The position numbers were made by a program, and so were the translations under genes. This document shows positions 24,555 through 34,248 of a DNA stretch of 64,000 nucleotides, one piece after another (within the stretch, counting starts at the first letter, position 1; each line of letters opens with the position of its first letter). The stretch lies in assembly GCA_035935655.1 (NCBI GenBank), contig DASYWW010000013.1, forward strand, positions 88,275-152,274. Reading direction: 5' to 3'. Source of the stretch: Candidatus Bathyarchaeia archaeon (GTDB taxonomy: Archaea > Thermoproteota > Bathyarchaeia > 40CM-2-53-6). Below the pieces are notes generated by a model, which was given only the letters and a program-made list of their open reading frames with translations, made no database searches and had not been told where the DNA came from.

Positions 24555-27500
24555 CTAGCTTGCCGGTGCTGGTATCTGCTGAAGCCCTGGCTTCGAATCA
24601 GCAAACTGCTGTGAGAAGCGCTCGTACATCCTAAGCTCTTGGCTAGAAATCGGCTTGACCTTCTGCATGGCCTCGTCAAAATGACGCTTAACCACCTTCA
24701 AGCCCTTGGCTCGCTTCTTCGCATCCTCCGGATCCTTCGCCTTTCCAATATGATCCTTGATTGACAACATCACAGCGGTGTTGCAGATCGATGCGATATC
24801 TGCTCCTGTGTAGCCTTGCGTCTTTCTAGCTAGTTCGTCGAGTTTCACATCGTCCGCCAACGGCGTTTTCTTGGTATGGATGCGAAAGATCTGCTTCCTC
24901 GCCTCCAAATCCGGCGGAGGGACCAGCAGCATCCTGTCAAATCTCCCGGGTCTGAGCAGCGCTGGGTCGACAATATCGGGTCTATTCGTTGCCGCGATAA
25001 TGACGACGTTTCTCAGCTCTTCGAGTCCATCCATCTCGGTCAGAAACTGGCTGATCACCCTCTCTGTCACGTTAGAGTCGTTCGAGCCGCTTCCGCGAAC
25101 GGGCGCTACCGAATCAATTTCGTCAAAGAATATGATGCAGGGCGATGCTTGTCGAGCTTTGCGAAAGATCTCTCTAACGGCCTTCTCGGACTCTCCTACG
25201 AACTTGTTAAGCAATTCCGGACCCTTGACGCTGATGAAGTTGGCTTCGCTCTCGTTCGCAGCCGCCTTGGCTAGAAGCGTCTTACCGGTTCCGGGAGGAC
25301 CGTAAAGGAGGAGTCCCTTCGGGGGAACAGCGTTCATCTGGGCGAAGAGTTCAGGATATTTGAGTGGCCACTCGATCGCCTCTCGAAGTTCCTCCTTCAC
25401 TCCCTCCAGCCCGCCGATATCGTCCCATTTGATATCTGGGACCTCCACCAGAACTTCTCGCATCGCGGAAGGTTCCACCTCCTTGAGGGCTTCTTGGAAG
25501 TCGCTCATTCGCACGATGATCTTGTTGAGGACCTCAGCCGGAATGTTCTCCGCTTCCAAGTTGATCTCAGGCAGAATCCTGCGCAGAGCTCTGATAGCCG
25601 CCTCCTTCGCAAGAGCCTCTAGGTCGGCGCCCACAAACCCGTGGGTGACATCAGCTAGCTTCTTCAGATCCACATCCTCGGCCAAAGGCATCCCTCTGGT
25701 GTGAATCTGCATGATTTCCAACCGGCCATCGCGGTCGGGGACCCCAATCTCGATTTCCCGGTCGAACCTTCCCGGCCGGCGCAGCGCTGGGTCGATCGAG
25801 TTGATCCGGTTTGTATTGTGAAGCAGTACGGGATTCTCGCCGCCAAAGAAAGCCTCGCCTTCGGCACCGCAAATATCATAGACATACCCGTCGTAGGGTA
25901 ATTTCTTGACAGACCTTACGGTCGGTCTTTTCTGGGCTAGTGATTTCTTTACAGGTTGATTGTTGAAGGGATTGTTTGTCTTGCCGAATCCTAGCCTAAA
26001 AGCGGTCGTCTCTTTGGTTACAAGGGTGTCTCTGATCATCCGGCCCGCGGGAACCTTGTAGGACCCGAGATAAGTCTTGATCCCATGCATCCGACATAGC
26101 CAGTTCAAATCGAGAATCAAATTCTTGCTAACGGCGGTGATTACCAGTTTGCCGTCCTTCGGACCATTGTGACCATCCCCTCGCGCCTCGCCTTCTAGAA
26201 ATTCCATGAAGAAATCTGTGGGAACTGTAAACATGAAAGATGGCAGGCGTTTTTCGTACGCGTTGTGTCCAAAGAGGTTGCCGAACAGGTCCTTTACTGG
26301 TTGGCATGAGTAGTAAATCGAATGCGCGTTGGAGTGTTTCCTCTCGGTGGACGGCGACATGTCGAAAGCCTTCAGCATCAACAATTTGACATCCTCGATG
26401 TACGTCCTCTCGTGGCTGCCGAAAGTGAAAGTAAGCCCGCTCCTCGAAGCTGAACCTTCGGCGAGATAATATCCAAAGAGTCTGCTCAACTCGGGAGAGA
26501 GCGCCACTATTCGAGGTATCCCTGCAAGGGCCCATCTTACAGGATGCGGGACCACATCATTGTGTCGCCAGAGTTGTACAGTGCTTGGGTGGACGCCTGC
26601 TTGAAGTGCAATAAGGTGTGACTGGCCTCGTGGTCCTGGGGTATCCTGAAGGAACGTGGCTTGATTGTATGCCTGTATAGTCTTGTTGTCATATAGTTGG
26701 AAGTAGACGGGCTCGTAAGGCTCGAATGCATGAGCTCTAGTCTCGCGAGTGTTTTGTTTTAGCCTCAATTTGAAAGGTAGGTCCACAAGGTTCTCGCCAA
26801 TCTTTAGCTGGTCTACTCTCTTTGCTTCTATTCCCTTTCGAGTTCTGACAAACACAGAATGACTGCCCGTGGCCCGAATCCTGCCTCCAAGATATTCGAT
26901 CTCGAAGAGCTCGTGCACCTTATGTCTGAAGACAGATTTGAAAGCCTGGAATCTACTGCCCCCGAAGAAAGTGTATTTCCGAAATCGTGGGTTTGTTGAT
27001 CTCATTGGCTGAAGGCCGAGAACACGGTAACCCTCCACGTTCGGTTCAGAGCCTTCCTCTCCACATGGGAAGAAGGAGTCGACAAAGGTCCCTATCGGTG
27101 TCAGCTTGATCTTGTTCTCTCTGTCCTTAACCATGATCGGGGTGTCACCAGTCACACTCGCGCCAATGACTACGACCTTTCCTCGGGACTGCAGCCCGTC
27201 CATCACTGAGAGTAGCTGAGAGACGACGCGTTTCTCAACTTCTCCCGTGACCTCCTCGCGTTTCGGCGCGATCGAATCTATCTCGTCAATGAAGATGATG
27301 GATGGCGCGTTCTCCTGGGCCTCCTTAAAGATCTCACGAAGCCTCTCCTCGCTCTCACCATAGAACTTGCTCATTATCTCGGGCCCGCCGATACTGTAGA
27401 AGTTCGCGTTCGTCTCGCTCGCCACCGCCTTCGCGAGCAACGTCTTACCGGTATTGTGGCTCAGTAGGCCGTTCGCGAAGAAGGAGTGGGTACTCGGAAC

Positions 27501-29216
27501 TTCAAAGTCGTATACTCTTTGCCATCCTTCGAGCTTCCTTACTGTTTTGATCTTCTCGAAGTCGTCATTAAGATAGGCGAGGTTACGCCTGTAGCCCCTG
27601 ACTATGGCTTCCAGACGCGCTCCCTTCCGGATAGAGATGAAGCCTATCTGTTCCTTGAACTTGTTTACTACGTCCTTACCACGGATCGCTAACACGTAAA
27701 ATGTTGAGTCTCTTCCTCCTCTGGTGGTATAGGGGCCTCCGTGAATCCTTGATGTAATTCCAAACCTCAGAAGGAGTGTCTGCACTTCCTCCAACAATTT
27801 CCGGTGCTTGCTTTTGAGGAAGATACCGCGGTAATTGTCGGCTTTTCTTGCGTAGCCATCTCCTTCGAAAGCGCCTCGAAGGAATGCTGCCACAACTGTG
27901 TTCGGTGACATGAGTATCGGTGTTGGTACTCTCTTCTCTATACGAGACCAGTATTTACCGAAGAATTCAGCGAGTCCTCTGTTGTCGAATCGCAGCACAT
28001 TGCATTGTTTGCCTGATTTTGGAACCATGTATCCTTCAACACCGAAAATCTCCATCCCTTTCCTTATTGCAGTAGCAAGTTCCTCTTCATGACTCTCGAT
28101 AGTGAAGAATACTCTGTCCTTGCCAGCAGTCCCCTCTGCAATGAATATGCCAAAGAGTTCTCCCAATCGCTCGTCCCAAAACCTAGGCATGAGCGGTTTG
28201 GTCCATAATCTTACCATGTTGATTGTATCGCTGACAATAACGTATTGTGTAGGCGAAGGAATCCACTTGATCGTCTTCACTCGATCCTGGGGTTTGAGTT
28301 TCTCCGCCTCTGTCCACCCATGCTCAGTCATGAGAGGATGGTTCAGTGTGGTCCGGAGCCTTTTTCCGGTCTCGGTGATTATCTCCATCGTTTCAGGTAC
28401 ATCATAGATGTGAAGGGCTTTCGCACTGCCCGGAGGGTAGATAGGAAGGTCTGCGATGTAGACGCCAGGAAGCACTCCTTTTGCGAGTTCTTCTATCCGA
28501 ATTAATCCACCGTTTTCAAGGGCGATCAACGAATCGCCAACAACGCAACCTGGGGGTCCGTGGAGAAGGACTCCTTTCGGAGCTTCGACTCCGAGTCGTT
28601 CGAACAGTTCTGGATGTCTCAAGGGAAGCTCGATCATCTCCCGGACCTTCTGGATCACAGGCCGAAGTCCTCCGATGTCCTCGTACGCGATCCTTGGAAT
28701 CGCCCTAGGCGCTTCCTTCACCTGTTCCCCAACAGTAACTTCTGTCTGGTCCGTGACGATGACTGCTTCTGCGGTCGGGGTGGTGCTAGTGACTACAAGG
28801 TCGATTTTGCGACCCATGACGTTTATCGGGACATAGTCTCCCCGTGCTAAGACTCGGCCTTCCAGGATCTGGCTGAGATATTCTTCTCCCCCGACAATCC
28901 GGAGTGGTTCGGTTGGTGCGAGGGTGATACGTTGGGCGATCTTTGCTGTTATCTTCCTGATCGTGACCTTGTCGTCTATTGAAACGCCAGCGTTATTCCT
29001 AAGATAACCATCTATGCGGATTGTTCCCTTGCCCGAATCTGACTCGTATCCAGGCCAGGAGAGAGCGGTTGTCTTCTTCTTCCCAATGATCTGGATCACA
29101 TCGCCGGAGGTTAGACCAAGCTCATCCACAACTTTTGGGTCAACTCGCGCAATGCCTCGGCCTACATCTCTCTGATACGCGTCAGCGACTCTAAGAGTAA
29201 GGGTCTTCTCTGGCAA
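24555..29216 (-). CDS. cdc48: Cdc48/VCP-type AAA ATPase precursor with two inteins
   Basis: A 1553-residue precursor that would splice to about 740 residues, the normal size for archaeal Cdc48/VAT, a hexameric unfoldase. The N-domain (1-190) has the double-psi barrel text [19 protein letters not shown]1 has its Walker A split by intein 1 (GPPG|C224 ... N588|TGKT), an intact Walker B ([12 protein letters not shown] near 640) and its second region of homology split by intein 2 (VIGA|S687 ... N1134|[20 protein letters not shown]). D2 (about 1265-1510) is continuous: GPPGTGKT at 1307, IIFFDEIDS at 1361 and AATNRPD at 1408. The tail is 1511-1553. Unspliced protein should be inactive in D1. Confidence 0.96.
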   Translation of the reverse strand: MPEKTLTLRVADAYQRDVGRGIARVDPKVVDELGLTSGDVIQIIGKKKTTALSWPGYESDSGKGTIRIDGYLRNNAGVSIDDKVTIRKITAKIAQRITLAPTEPLRIVGGEEYLSQILEGRVLARGDYVPINVMGRKIDLVVTSTTPTAEAVIVTDQTEVTVGEQVKEAPRAIPRIAYEDIGGLRPVIQKVREMIELPLRHPELFERLGVEAPKGVLLHGPPGCVVGDSLIALENGGLIRIEELAKGVLPGVYIADLPIYPPGSAKALHIYDVPETMEIITETGKRLRTTLNHPLMTEHGWTEAEKLKPQDRVKTIKWIPSPTQYVIVSDTINMVRLWTKPLMPRFWDERLGELFGIFIAEGTAGKDRVFFTIESHEEELATAIRKGMEIFGVEGYMVPKSGKQCNVLRFDNRGLAEFFGKYWSRIEKRVPTPILMSPNTVVAAFLRGAFEGDGYARKADNYRGIFLKSKHRKLLEEVQTLLLRFGITSRIHGGPYTTRGGRDSTFYVLAIRGKDVVNKFKEQIGFISIRKGARLEAIVRGYRRNLAYLNDDFEKIKTVRKLEGWQRVYDFEVPSTHSFFANGLLSHNTGKTLLAKAVASETNANFYSIGGPEIMSKFYGESEERLREIFKEAQENAPSIIFIDEIDSIAPKREEVTGEVEKRVVSQLLSVMDGLQSRGKVVVIGASVTGDTPIMVKDRENKIKLTPIGTFVDSFFPCGEEGSEPNVEGYRVLGLQPMRSTNPRFRKYTFFGGSRFQAFKSVFRHKVHELFEIEYLGGRIRATGSHSVFVRTRKGIEAKRVDQLKIGENLVDLPFKLRLKQNTRETRAHAFEPYEPVYFQLYDNKTIQAYNQATFLQDTPGPRGQSHLIALQAGVHPSTVQLWRHNDVVPHPVRWALAGIPRIVALSPELSRLFGYYLAEGSASRSGLTFTFGSHERTYIEDVKLLMLKAFDMSPSTERKHSNAHSIYYSCQPVKDLFGNLFGHNAYEKRLPSFMFTVPTDFFMEFLEGEARGDGHNGPKDGKLVITAVSKNLILDLNWLCRMHGIKTYLGSYKVPAGRMIRDTLVTKETTAFRLGFGKTNNPFNNQPVKKSLAQKRPTVRSVKKLPYDGYVYDICGAEGEAFFGGENPVLLHNTNRINSIDPALRRPGRFDREIEIGVPDRDGRLEIMQIHTRGMPLAEDVDLKKLADVTHGFVGADLEALAKEAAIRALRRILPEINLEAENIPAEVLNKIIVRMSDFQEALKEVEPSAMREVLVEVPDIKWDDIGGLEGVKEELREAIEWPLKYPELFAQMNAVPPKGLLLYGPPGTGKTLLAKAAANESEANFISVKGPELLNKFVGESEKAVREIFRKARQASPCIIFFDEIDSVAPVRGSGSNDSNVTERVISQFLTEMDGLEELRNVVIIAATNRPDIVDPALLRPGRFDRMLLVPPPDLEARKQIFRIHTKKTPLADDVKLDELARKTQGYTGADIASICNTAVMLSIKDHIGKAKDPEDAKKRAKGLKVVKRHFDEAMQKVKPISSQELRMYERFSQQFADSKPGLQQIPAPAS
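25815..27158 (-). other. Intein 2 in Cdc48 (D1 second region of homology), 448 aa
   Basis: Spans precursor residues 687-1134. It begins with Ser ([10 protein letters not shown], block A) and ends VLLHN, with Thr as the first C-extein residue. Block B-like text is [12 protein letters not shown] near 780. A LAGLIDADG homing endonuclease is present, with helices [13 protein letters not shown] near 911 and [11 protein letters not shown] near 1006. The C-terminal block F is [19 protein letters not shown]. Splice junctions match codon boundaries. A Ser nucleophile and Thr +1 make it a less common class 1 intein variant. Confidence 0.93.
27453..28547 (-). other. Intein 1 in Cdc48 (D1 Walker A), 365 aa
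   Basis: Spans precursor residues 224-588. It begins with Cys ([10 protein letters not shown], block A) and ends FANGLLSHN, with Thr589 of the P-loop as the +1 residue. Block B is [15 protein letters not shown] near 290. Two LAGLIDADG-type helices, [13 protein letters not shown] (351-363) and [11 protein letters not shown] (445-455), indicate an intact homing endonuclease. Block F is [16 protein letters not shown]. The insertion point lies inside GPPG-TGKT, so splicing is required to form the nucleotide site. Confidence 0.95.
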
Positions 29217-29318
29217 AATTGATCCTCTAAACTCCCGTCAGAGCGAAATAATCCTTGGAGTAATAACTCTACCTGACTCATATTGAGATCGGTTATTGCT
29301 GTCTCTCGCAGGAGGTTT

Positions 29319-29893
29319 CTATCTTGGTTGTGGAGCCTGAAGTAGCTGAGGTCTCCGGAAAATCTCTAGTATTGCCCTTGCGAATTCGGGGAGATCGCTA
29401 GGGACTCTTGAGGTGATGAGGTTCCCATCAGTCACCACAGGCTTGTCGACATATGGGCCCCAGCGTTGATCATGTCGTCTCTTATCCCGGCGACACAGGT
29501 CAGGGTCCTATTCTTCACAATCCCCGCAGATGCTAGCACCTGTCCCGCATGGCAGATGGTCGCGATAGGCTTACCCTGAGCGTCAAAATCTTTCACAAAT
29601 CTGAGGATCTTGTCGTTGAGTCGCAGTTTCTCGGGCGATTTTCCTCCCGGAACAACCAGAAAGTCGTAATCTTCTGCTTCTACATCATCGATTGATGCAT
29701 TGGGCGTGATCGAGTATCCTTTCTTGCCCTTTATGGGGTCTTTCGTCAATCCGATGATTATCGTCTTGATCCCTTCCTCTTGCATGCGGTACATTGGATG
29801 GAATAGTTCTAGGTCCTCGAACTCGTCCGTTGCGATAATGGCTGCTGTCTTTCCTTTCAAATCGTTTGGCATCGCCAACAATCCCCTGGGCAC
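29319..29893 (-). pseudogene. DJ-1/PfpI-family protein, frameshifted near its end
   Basis: The first 147 or so residues match DJ-1/PfpI glutamine-amidotransferase-like proteins: AAIIATDEFEDLELFHPMYRM, DYDFLVVPGGKSPEKLR and the nucleophile elbow IATICHAGQVLASAGI with the catalytic-type Cys. The annotated frame then reads AGAHMSTSLW and stops at 29432. One base away, the expected ending continues (YVDKPVVTDGNLITSRVPSDLPEFARAILE) to a stop at 29319-29321. The shift lies near 29453-29462, next to GGGG and CCC runs. The start may be the second Met (29872). Members act as glyoxalases/deglycases or chaperones. Either a recent lesion or an assembly error. Confidence 0.85.
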
Positions 29894-30041
29894 ATTCGCT
29901 AATCAGTTTGGCTATCTATAATGGCTTTTTGGGGGATTTTTCCGATTTCTGTGTTCAGCGCTGTTCCCTGAAGCCCTTGATCGACCTCTTGGTCCCGTGC
30001 GATTTATAGCGCGCTGAGCACACTATTACGGTTAGTCAAAG

Positions 30042-30395
30042 ATGTCCGACGATGTGAAGCGTATGGCAGACCTGTTAAAGTCAGGCGCCACCATGCTCTC
30101 TGACATCTGTCCTGTCTGTGGTACGCCTCTTTTCAAGGTGAAAGGCGAGGTTTTCTGTGCAAAGTGTAACAAACCTGTGGTCTATCAGAAGGCAATGTCG
30201 CCCGAGGCGACTCTTTCACCAGGTTATCTCTTGGAGTCGGTTGAGATGACAGTCATAGGAAAGATAAGTGAGGCGAATGAGGTTCTGAAGTCGGAAAAGG
30301 ACCCTGAGAAACTCTCGCTGTACAGCAACTTGGTATTCGGCTGGCTTTCGATGCTGGAGAAGCTGCGAAGCCTAAAGGATTCATTCAAGGAATAG
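30042..30395 (+). CDS. UPF0148 / autoantigen-p27-like zinc protein
   Basis: A 117-residue archaeal protein with an N-terminal helix (VKRMADLLKSGATMLSDI) and a zinc ribbon CPVCGTPLFKVKGEVFCAKCNKPVV near residues 23-47, the signature of the UPF0148 (Sjogren syndrome/scleroderma autoantigen 1) family. The rest is helical. Its biochemical role is not established. It ends convergently with, and overlapping by 11 bases, the Hjc gene. Start at ATG 30042; a TATA-like ATTTATAGC lies about 40 bases upstream. Confidence 0.88.
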   Translation: MSDDVKRMADLLKSGATMLSDICPVCGTPLFKVKGEVFCAKCNKPVVYQKAMSPEATLSPGYLLESVEMTVIGKISEANEVLKSEKDPEKLSLYSNLVFGWLSMLEKLRSLKDSFKE

Positions 30396-30702
30396 TCGTC
30401 AGATTCTTCGGGTCGAAAAGTTTTCCATCAGCTAGGTTCGTCAGCTCTACCCTGCGTCTCCTTCGTTTGGCAAGTATTATCGGCATGCCTGCTTGCTCGG
30501 CCAGTCCGAGCAGCTCTTTCTTCCGATCTTTTCCGAGCCATGATCGGTCACTCTTGCATTCGATCAAGAATGATTTCCCATCTCTCATACAAACCAAGTC
30601 GATAGGTTTCGATTGCGCTGCCCTGATGACCAAGTATCCTTCTCGTCGAAACAGGTCTCTGATCCGGTACTCTAGCCTTCTACCCGTCTCGTAGTTCGAC
30701 AA
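30385..30702 (-). CDS. hjc: Holliday junction resolvase Hjc
   Basis: A 105-residue archaeal Hjc-type nuclease that cuts four-way junctions during recombination. The PD-(D/E)XK core is visible: Glu in GRRLEYRIRDLF, Asp in KPIDLVCMRDG and Glu-x-Lys in FLIECKSDRSW. A basic RRRRR loop lies near residues 79-83. The length is slightly short of typical (about 120-140). Overlaps the UPF0148 gene tail to tail. Confidence 0.88.
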   Translation of the reverse strand: MSNYETGRRLEYRIRDLFRREGYLVIRAAQSKPIDLVCMRDGKSFLIECKSDRSWLGKDRKKELLGLAEQAGMPIILAKRRRRRVELTNLADGKLFDPKNLTTIP

Positions 30703-31318
30703 GTCTCTTCCGATTGTTGCGCATCGAGTCTCTTAAGAAGAGCGGACACCAGCGAAACTATTCAGGCTCATTCTCCTGGAGAATCGTTCTTCTCCAACCG
30801 GCGAATGCGAGTTCCAGACTCGACAGGGCCTGTCTGATGGCGATACGAGCCAAGAAACTGTACAGACTTCATCCCAAGCCTGAATTTTCGAATCTCACCT
30901 GGCTAAATCCCGCATTATCAGCCCTGTTCTCGTTTCTGGGAAGCCCCGGTGTATTATCCGGACATTCGTTCGGGTTTGTCACGATCTTTCCAACGCTATC
31001 CCTGCCTTGATTATGCCCGGAATCGCTTGTCTCGCCCATTATCACTGCCAGACACGAAGTCGTTTCCAGGAAATAGGGGGTCTTAGCGACCGACCCTCGC
31101 GCCGCATGAGTGCTTCCCGCGGAGCATTGCGAAACTAACTAGTCCGAGAGTGAACAGATTTCTTCCCAATAGCGATCAGCTCTAGCTTCAGCTCAGCCCG
31201 GTCCGTGCTAACCAATAGTGAGATGGAAATCTTTTAATCAGAACCCAGCCCATCCTCATATTCTGGGCTAGGATGCGTACAGAGTCTAGACGCCCATCCA
31301 ACAAATTGGTGAAAGCGC
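30703..31318. other. 616-base intergenic region with a repeat copy
   Basis: No convincing protein gene: a 98-codon frame at 30714-31010 has no family-like pattern. It holds one copy of a 74-bp dispersed repeat (30913-30986) and, just before the UPF0147 gene, a TATA-like CTTTTAAT at about 31231. No tRNA-like fold was found. An uncharacterised RNA cannot be excluded. Confidence 0.5.
30913..30986 (-). repeat. 74-bp dispersed repeat, copy 1
   Basis: This segment is the reverse complement of 36125-36198, with five mismatches in 74 bases by eye. It contains GGGAAGCCCCGGTGTATTAT and CGTTCGGGTTTGTCA. Similarity ends at GATC on one side and CATTATCA on the other. CATTATCA recurs about 120 bases further on. 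Neither copy lies inside a convincing gene. Confidence 0.8.
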
Positions 31319-31597
31319 CTGCAAAAAGCAAAACGGAAAGAAGAATACGAGACACGGATAAAACAGGCCTTAGCCGTACTGAACGAAGTCTCCAATGACA
31401 ATACTACTCCGCGAAACATCCGACGAGCAGCTAAAGGTGCCATGGACGCTCTCCAAGCGCAAGGTCACACAATAGGCGTCCGGGCCTCAAACGCTATCTC
31501 CACTCTTGATGAGATATCACAGGACCCGAACATGCCACCTTATACTCGCGTCAAGCTCTGGAACGTCGCGAGTATTCTCGAAGCAGTAAAAGACTAG
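31319..31597 (+). CDS. UPF0147 family protein, apparent CTG start
   Basis: A 92-residue helical archaeal protein with clear UPF0147 text: LAVLNEVSNDNTTPRNIRRAAKGAMDAL, then VRASNAISTLDEISQDPNMPPYTRVKLWNVASILE. No ATG, GTG or TTG is available in frame after the upstream TGA (31310-31312). The best start is CTG 31319, with GGTGA six bases before it. Alternatively the AAAA run near 31331 has one base too many, and the gene begins at GTG 31309. The function is unknown, although the family is nearly universal in archaea. Confidence 0.88.
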   Translation: MQKAKRKEEYETRIKQALAVLNEVSNDNTTPRNIRRAAKGAMDALQAQGHTIGVRASNAISTLDEISQDPNMPPYTRVKLWNVASILEAVKD

Positions 31598-31792
31598 TCT
31601 GACGGATCTTTCAATATCTACCGTGTTAAGCATTACTTGTTTTTGCAGAATAGACTAGTATCCTAGGTCAACGGCTCGGGATCCAGCACTCGATTTCCCC
31701 TTTGCCGGAACCGGAACCAAGTCACCGAGAAACAAGTGTTTCTAACAGGTTAGAAGCGCGGTTGTCCTCGCAAAACCGGCTTTTCGGACAAC

Positions 31793-31831
31793 TATTTATC
31801 GCCAAACCGCGCCTTTCTCGTCCACCAGGAG
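31793..31831 (+). promoter_or_regulatory. TATA-like box and Shine-Dalgarno before the MoxR operon
   Basis: ATTTATC lies at about 31793-31800. AGGAG at 31827-31831 stands nine bases before CTG 31841. The spacing suits a short-leader archaeal transcript with ribosome binding at AGGAG and supports placing the operon's first start at 31841. Confidence 0.4.
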
Positions 31832-31840
31832 CATGGATTT

Positions 31841-32773
31841 CTGAAAGGAAACCGGCTTCTACCTTTTCTTGTAGCCCTCGTACTCCTAGCCTTCGCCCTC
31901 GGCTCGTTATCAAGAAGCCAGCCTGGTGGATCGAGCTTGATCTCAAACTCCTACTGGCTAGTCTACGTGGTCGACTTTCTGCCGCTGATTGGTTTCGGGC
32001 TTATAGCAGTCATGCTAGCGGTTATGATCTACAACTGGCGAGCCCTCTCTGATGCCATCGGCTTCGGTATGTCAAAGAGAAGGAAGGAGAAAAGAAAGAA
32101 GTCGCGAACAGTCCAGCTGATTGTCTGGATGGCAACCTGGCTGATAGCAATCGTTGTCTTACTCGACAAGTGTGGTGGAATCTTCTGCAAGACTCCTTCT
32201 CAAGCTGCAAATCTCTCCGACAAAGTCACAAACGCAGTATCAGGGCCCGGACAGATACCATCTCCTCCTCTTCTCAATGTAGCGCTCCAGCTGAACGCGC
32301 TCATCCAGGCCAACTGGTTCTACGCCGCGTTCCTAGGTTTCTTGGTCGTGAGTGGACTGATAATAGTTCGTGCGTACAAAGTGTCTCTTGACGAGCTCAG
32401 AGCTGGGGGAGCCGATCAAATCTTGGAGGTTCAACAGGAAGGCGCGGCGGCGGTTCAAGATGCGATCAGGATTATTGAAACAGAAAGCGAGACTGATCCC
32501 AGAACCAAGATCATAATGTGCCACCAACGAATGATAAAGGCGGCACAGCAACGAGGTACTATGGTCACATCCGATCTCACTGCGCGAGAACTTGAAAGAG
32601 CAATTCGTAAGATGCTGCTGTTGACAGGGTCAGCAATTGGAGATCTCACAAAGCTCTTCGAGGAAGCTCGTTATAGTAAACACGAGATCACGTCCGAGCA
32701 CGCGGAGCTGGCGCGTCGTTATTTGTTGAGTATTGCTGAGGAGATGAAGATCCCGGTCAGCGTGCTGAGTTGA
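31841..32773 (+). CDS. DUF4129-containing membrane protein of a MoxR operon
   Basis: A 310-residue protein if begun at CTG 31841. That start adds an ideal signal/anchor helix (KGNRLLPFLVALVLLAFALGSL) missing from the TTG 31937 alternative. Further helices lie at VYVVDFLPLIGFGLIAVMLAVMIY, VQLIVWMATWLIAIVVLL and WFYAAFLGFLVVSGLIIV. The C-terminal soluble part (TARELERAIRKMLLLTGSAIGDLTKLFEEARYSKHEITSEH) is the DUF4129 motif. The stop overlaps the next start. An ATG at 31832 would reach this frame with one extra T, so a sequence error is the rival explanation. It is a conserved partner of MoxR/DUF58 systems. Confidence 0.8.
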   Translation: MKGNRLLPFLVALVLLAFALGSLSRSQPGGSSLISNSYWLVYVVDFLPLIGFGLIAVMLAVMIYNWRALSDAIGFGMSKRRKEKRKKSRTVQLIVWMATWLIAIVVLLDKCGGIFCKTPSQAANLSDKVTNAVSGPGQIPSPPLLNVALQLNALIQANWFYAAFLGFLVVSGLIIVRAYKVSLDELRAGGADQILEVQQEGAAAVQDAIRIIETESETDPRTKIIMCHQRMIKAAQQRGTMVTSDLTARELERAIRKMLLLTGSAIGDLTKLFEEARYSKHEITSEHAELARRYLLSIAEEMKIPVSVLS

Positions 32774-33288
32774 AGCGGAGAACCCTGAGGCTTCTAGCCT
32801 TTGCCTCAGCTCTGTACCTCGGTTTCCTTCTCTTCTTGAGGAGCATTTTGCCGGAGGAAGTCACTCCATCTCTGCCCCTCCTGGCTGCCCCGCTGATACT
32901 CCTGGCGCTGATCCTTTCAGGCGATCTCTTCTTTCATGCCACGGTCCCTTCTAACAAGTTGGCCAAGATCCAGCTTCGGAGGATTCGGGCTCGCGATGTC
33001 CAGTTTCTCACAGAACAAGTTGCAGTCGGGACTACCGCGAGCGCGGCTTACTTTGACAGTATCGTGCTCAGCCGTCTCAGGGAGATGCTTGGTGAAAAGG
33101 TCAGCATGGAGACAGGTTTGGAGAAGAGCGCTGTGAAGCAGCGGCTCGCCAACAGTCTGGAAGGAATCAGGCTGCTCAGAGACCAAGACCTATACAGACT
33201 ACTTTACGATAAGCCACCTGTCAAAGGGAAGGCTCGTCTCAAGATGCTGATCGAGGCAATCGAACGCATAGAGGCGTGGAAAGCATGA
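32770..33288 (+). CDS. Two-helix membrane protein of the MoxR operon
   Basis: A 172-residue protein starting at TTG 32770, which overlaps the previous stop. Two N-terminal helices (LLAFASALYLGFLLFLRSIL and SLPLLAAPLILLALILSGDLFF) are followed by a cytoplasmic helical domain rich in Arg and Leu (LAKIQLRRIRARDVQFLTEQV). No named family is recognised. Its place between DUF4129 and MoxR, with ATGA overlaps on both sides, argues that it is a structural partner of the same complex. Confidence 0.75.
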   Translation: MKRRTLRLLAFASALYLGFLLFLRSILPEEVTPSLPLLAAPLILLALILSGDLFFHATVPSNKLAKIQLRRIRARDVQFLTEQVAVGTTASAAYFDSIVLSRLREMLGEKVSMETGLEKSAVKQRLANSLEGIRLLRDQDLYRLLYDKPPVKGKARLKMLIEAIERIEAWKA

Positions 33289-34235
33289 GAGTGGGGGAGG
33301 CAAGCGAGACCTGTCAACGGATCGTAAACCAGGTCAAGAAAGTCATTGTTGGAAAGGACCGAGTTCTAGAGAAAGTGATGCTGGCGATGCTGGCAAACTC
33401 GCATATTCTATTCGAGGACTATCCGGGACTAGCCAAGACATTGCTCGCGCGAAGCTTCGCGATGAGTATGGGATGCGACTTCTCAAGAATACAGTTCACA
33501 CCTGACCTGCTGCCGGCTGATATTACAGGTACCTACATCTACAATGTCAAAACAGGAGACTTCGAACTCCGGCGCGGCCCAGTATTCACAAACATACTCC
33601 TGGGCGACGAGATCAACCGCGCTCCCCCAAAGACGCAGGCGGCACTCTTGGAAGCGATGCAGGAGCGACAAGCGACGCTCGACGGCAAGACTCATCCTAT
33701 CCCAGCTCCGTTCATTGTTATCGCGACTCAGAATCCGATCGAATACGAAGGCGTGTATCCATTGCCGGAGGCTCAGCTAGACCGATTTCTAGTCCGACTG
33801 GAGCTCGGATATCCGAGCAGGGAAGAGGAGGTTGAGATCATGCGGAGGAGGATGCAGAGAGCGCGTGAAGAGGTTCTGCTCGACCCTGCTGCCAACACTG
33901 AGACGATTCTTCAGCTCCAGCAAACGGTGGAGGGGATTCATGTCGATGACGATGTTCTGGGCTATGTCGCCGACATCGTCCAGGCAACACGGGCTCAGCG
34001 ACAAGTAGAGGTAGGCGCCAGTCCGCGCGGCTCTCTCGCGATTTTCAAACTTGCAAGAGCGAGGGCTGTCTTCCATGCTCGCGACTATGTTATTCCCGAT
34101 GATGTGAAGGAGGTGAGCGCGTCAGCTCTGGCTCACAGGATGATCATGAAGGCTGAATCGTGGGTGAAGGGAGTGGATCCTCGCGGGGTCGTGGATGATA
34201 TTCTGAAGACGATACCAGTCCCTAAGACTAAGTGA
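33285..34235 (+). CDS. MoxR-family AAA+ ATPase
   Basis: A 316-residue AAA+ ATPase. Walker A is in LFEDYPGLAKTLLARSFA, the MoxR form. Walker B is in NILLGDEINRAPPKTQAALLEAMQE, sensor-type text in FIVIATQNPIEYEGVYPLPEAQLDRF, and a C-terminal helical lid contains SPRGSLAIFKLARA. MoxR ATPases act as chaperones that mature or remodel the co-encoded DUF58/vWA proteins. I chose ATG 33285, which overlaps the previous stop, over an in-frame GTG nine bases upstream. Confidence 0.94.
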   Translation: MRVGEASETCQRIVNQVKKVIVGKDRVLEKVMLAMLANSHILFEDYPGLAKTLLARSFAMSMGCDFSRIQFTPDLLPADITGTYIYNVKTGDFELRRGPVFTNILLGDEINRAPPKTQAALLEAMQERQATLDGKTHPIPAPFIVIATQNPIEYEGVYPLPEAQLDRFLVRLELGYPSREEEVEIMRRRMQRAREEVLLDPAANTETILQLQQTVEGIHVDDDVLGYVADIVQATRAQRQVEVGASPRGSLAIFKLARARAVFHARDYVIPDDVKEVSASALAHRMIMKAESWVKGVDPRGVVDDILKTIPVPKTK

Positions 34236-34248
34236 GACTTGATCAGGA

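Noticed and set aside
30714..31010. 98-codon frame downstream of Hjc
   Set aside because: Composition is random-looking, part of it is the 74-bp repeat and no homology pattern is visible.
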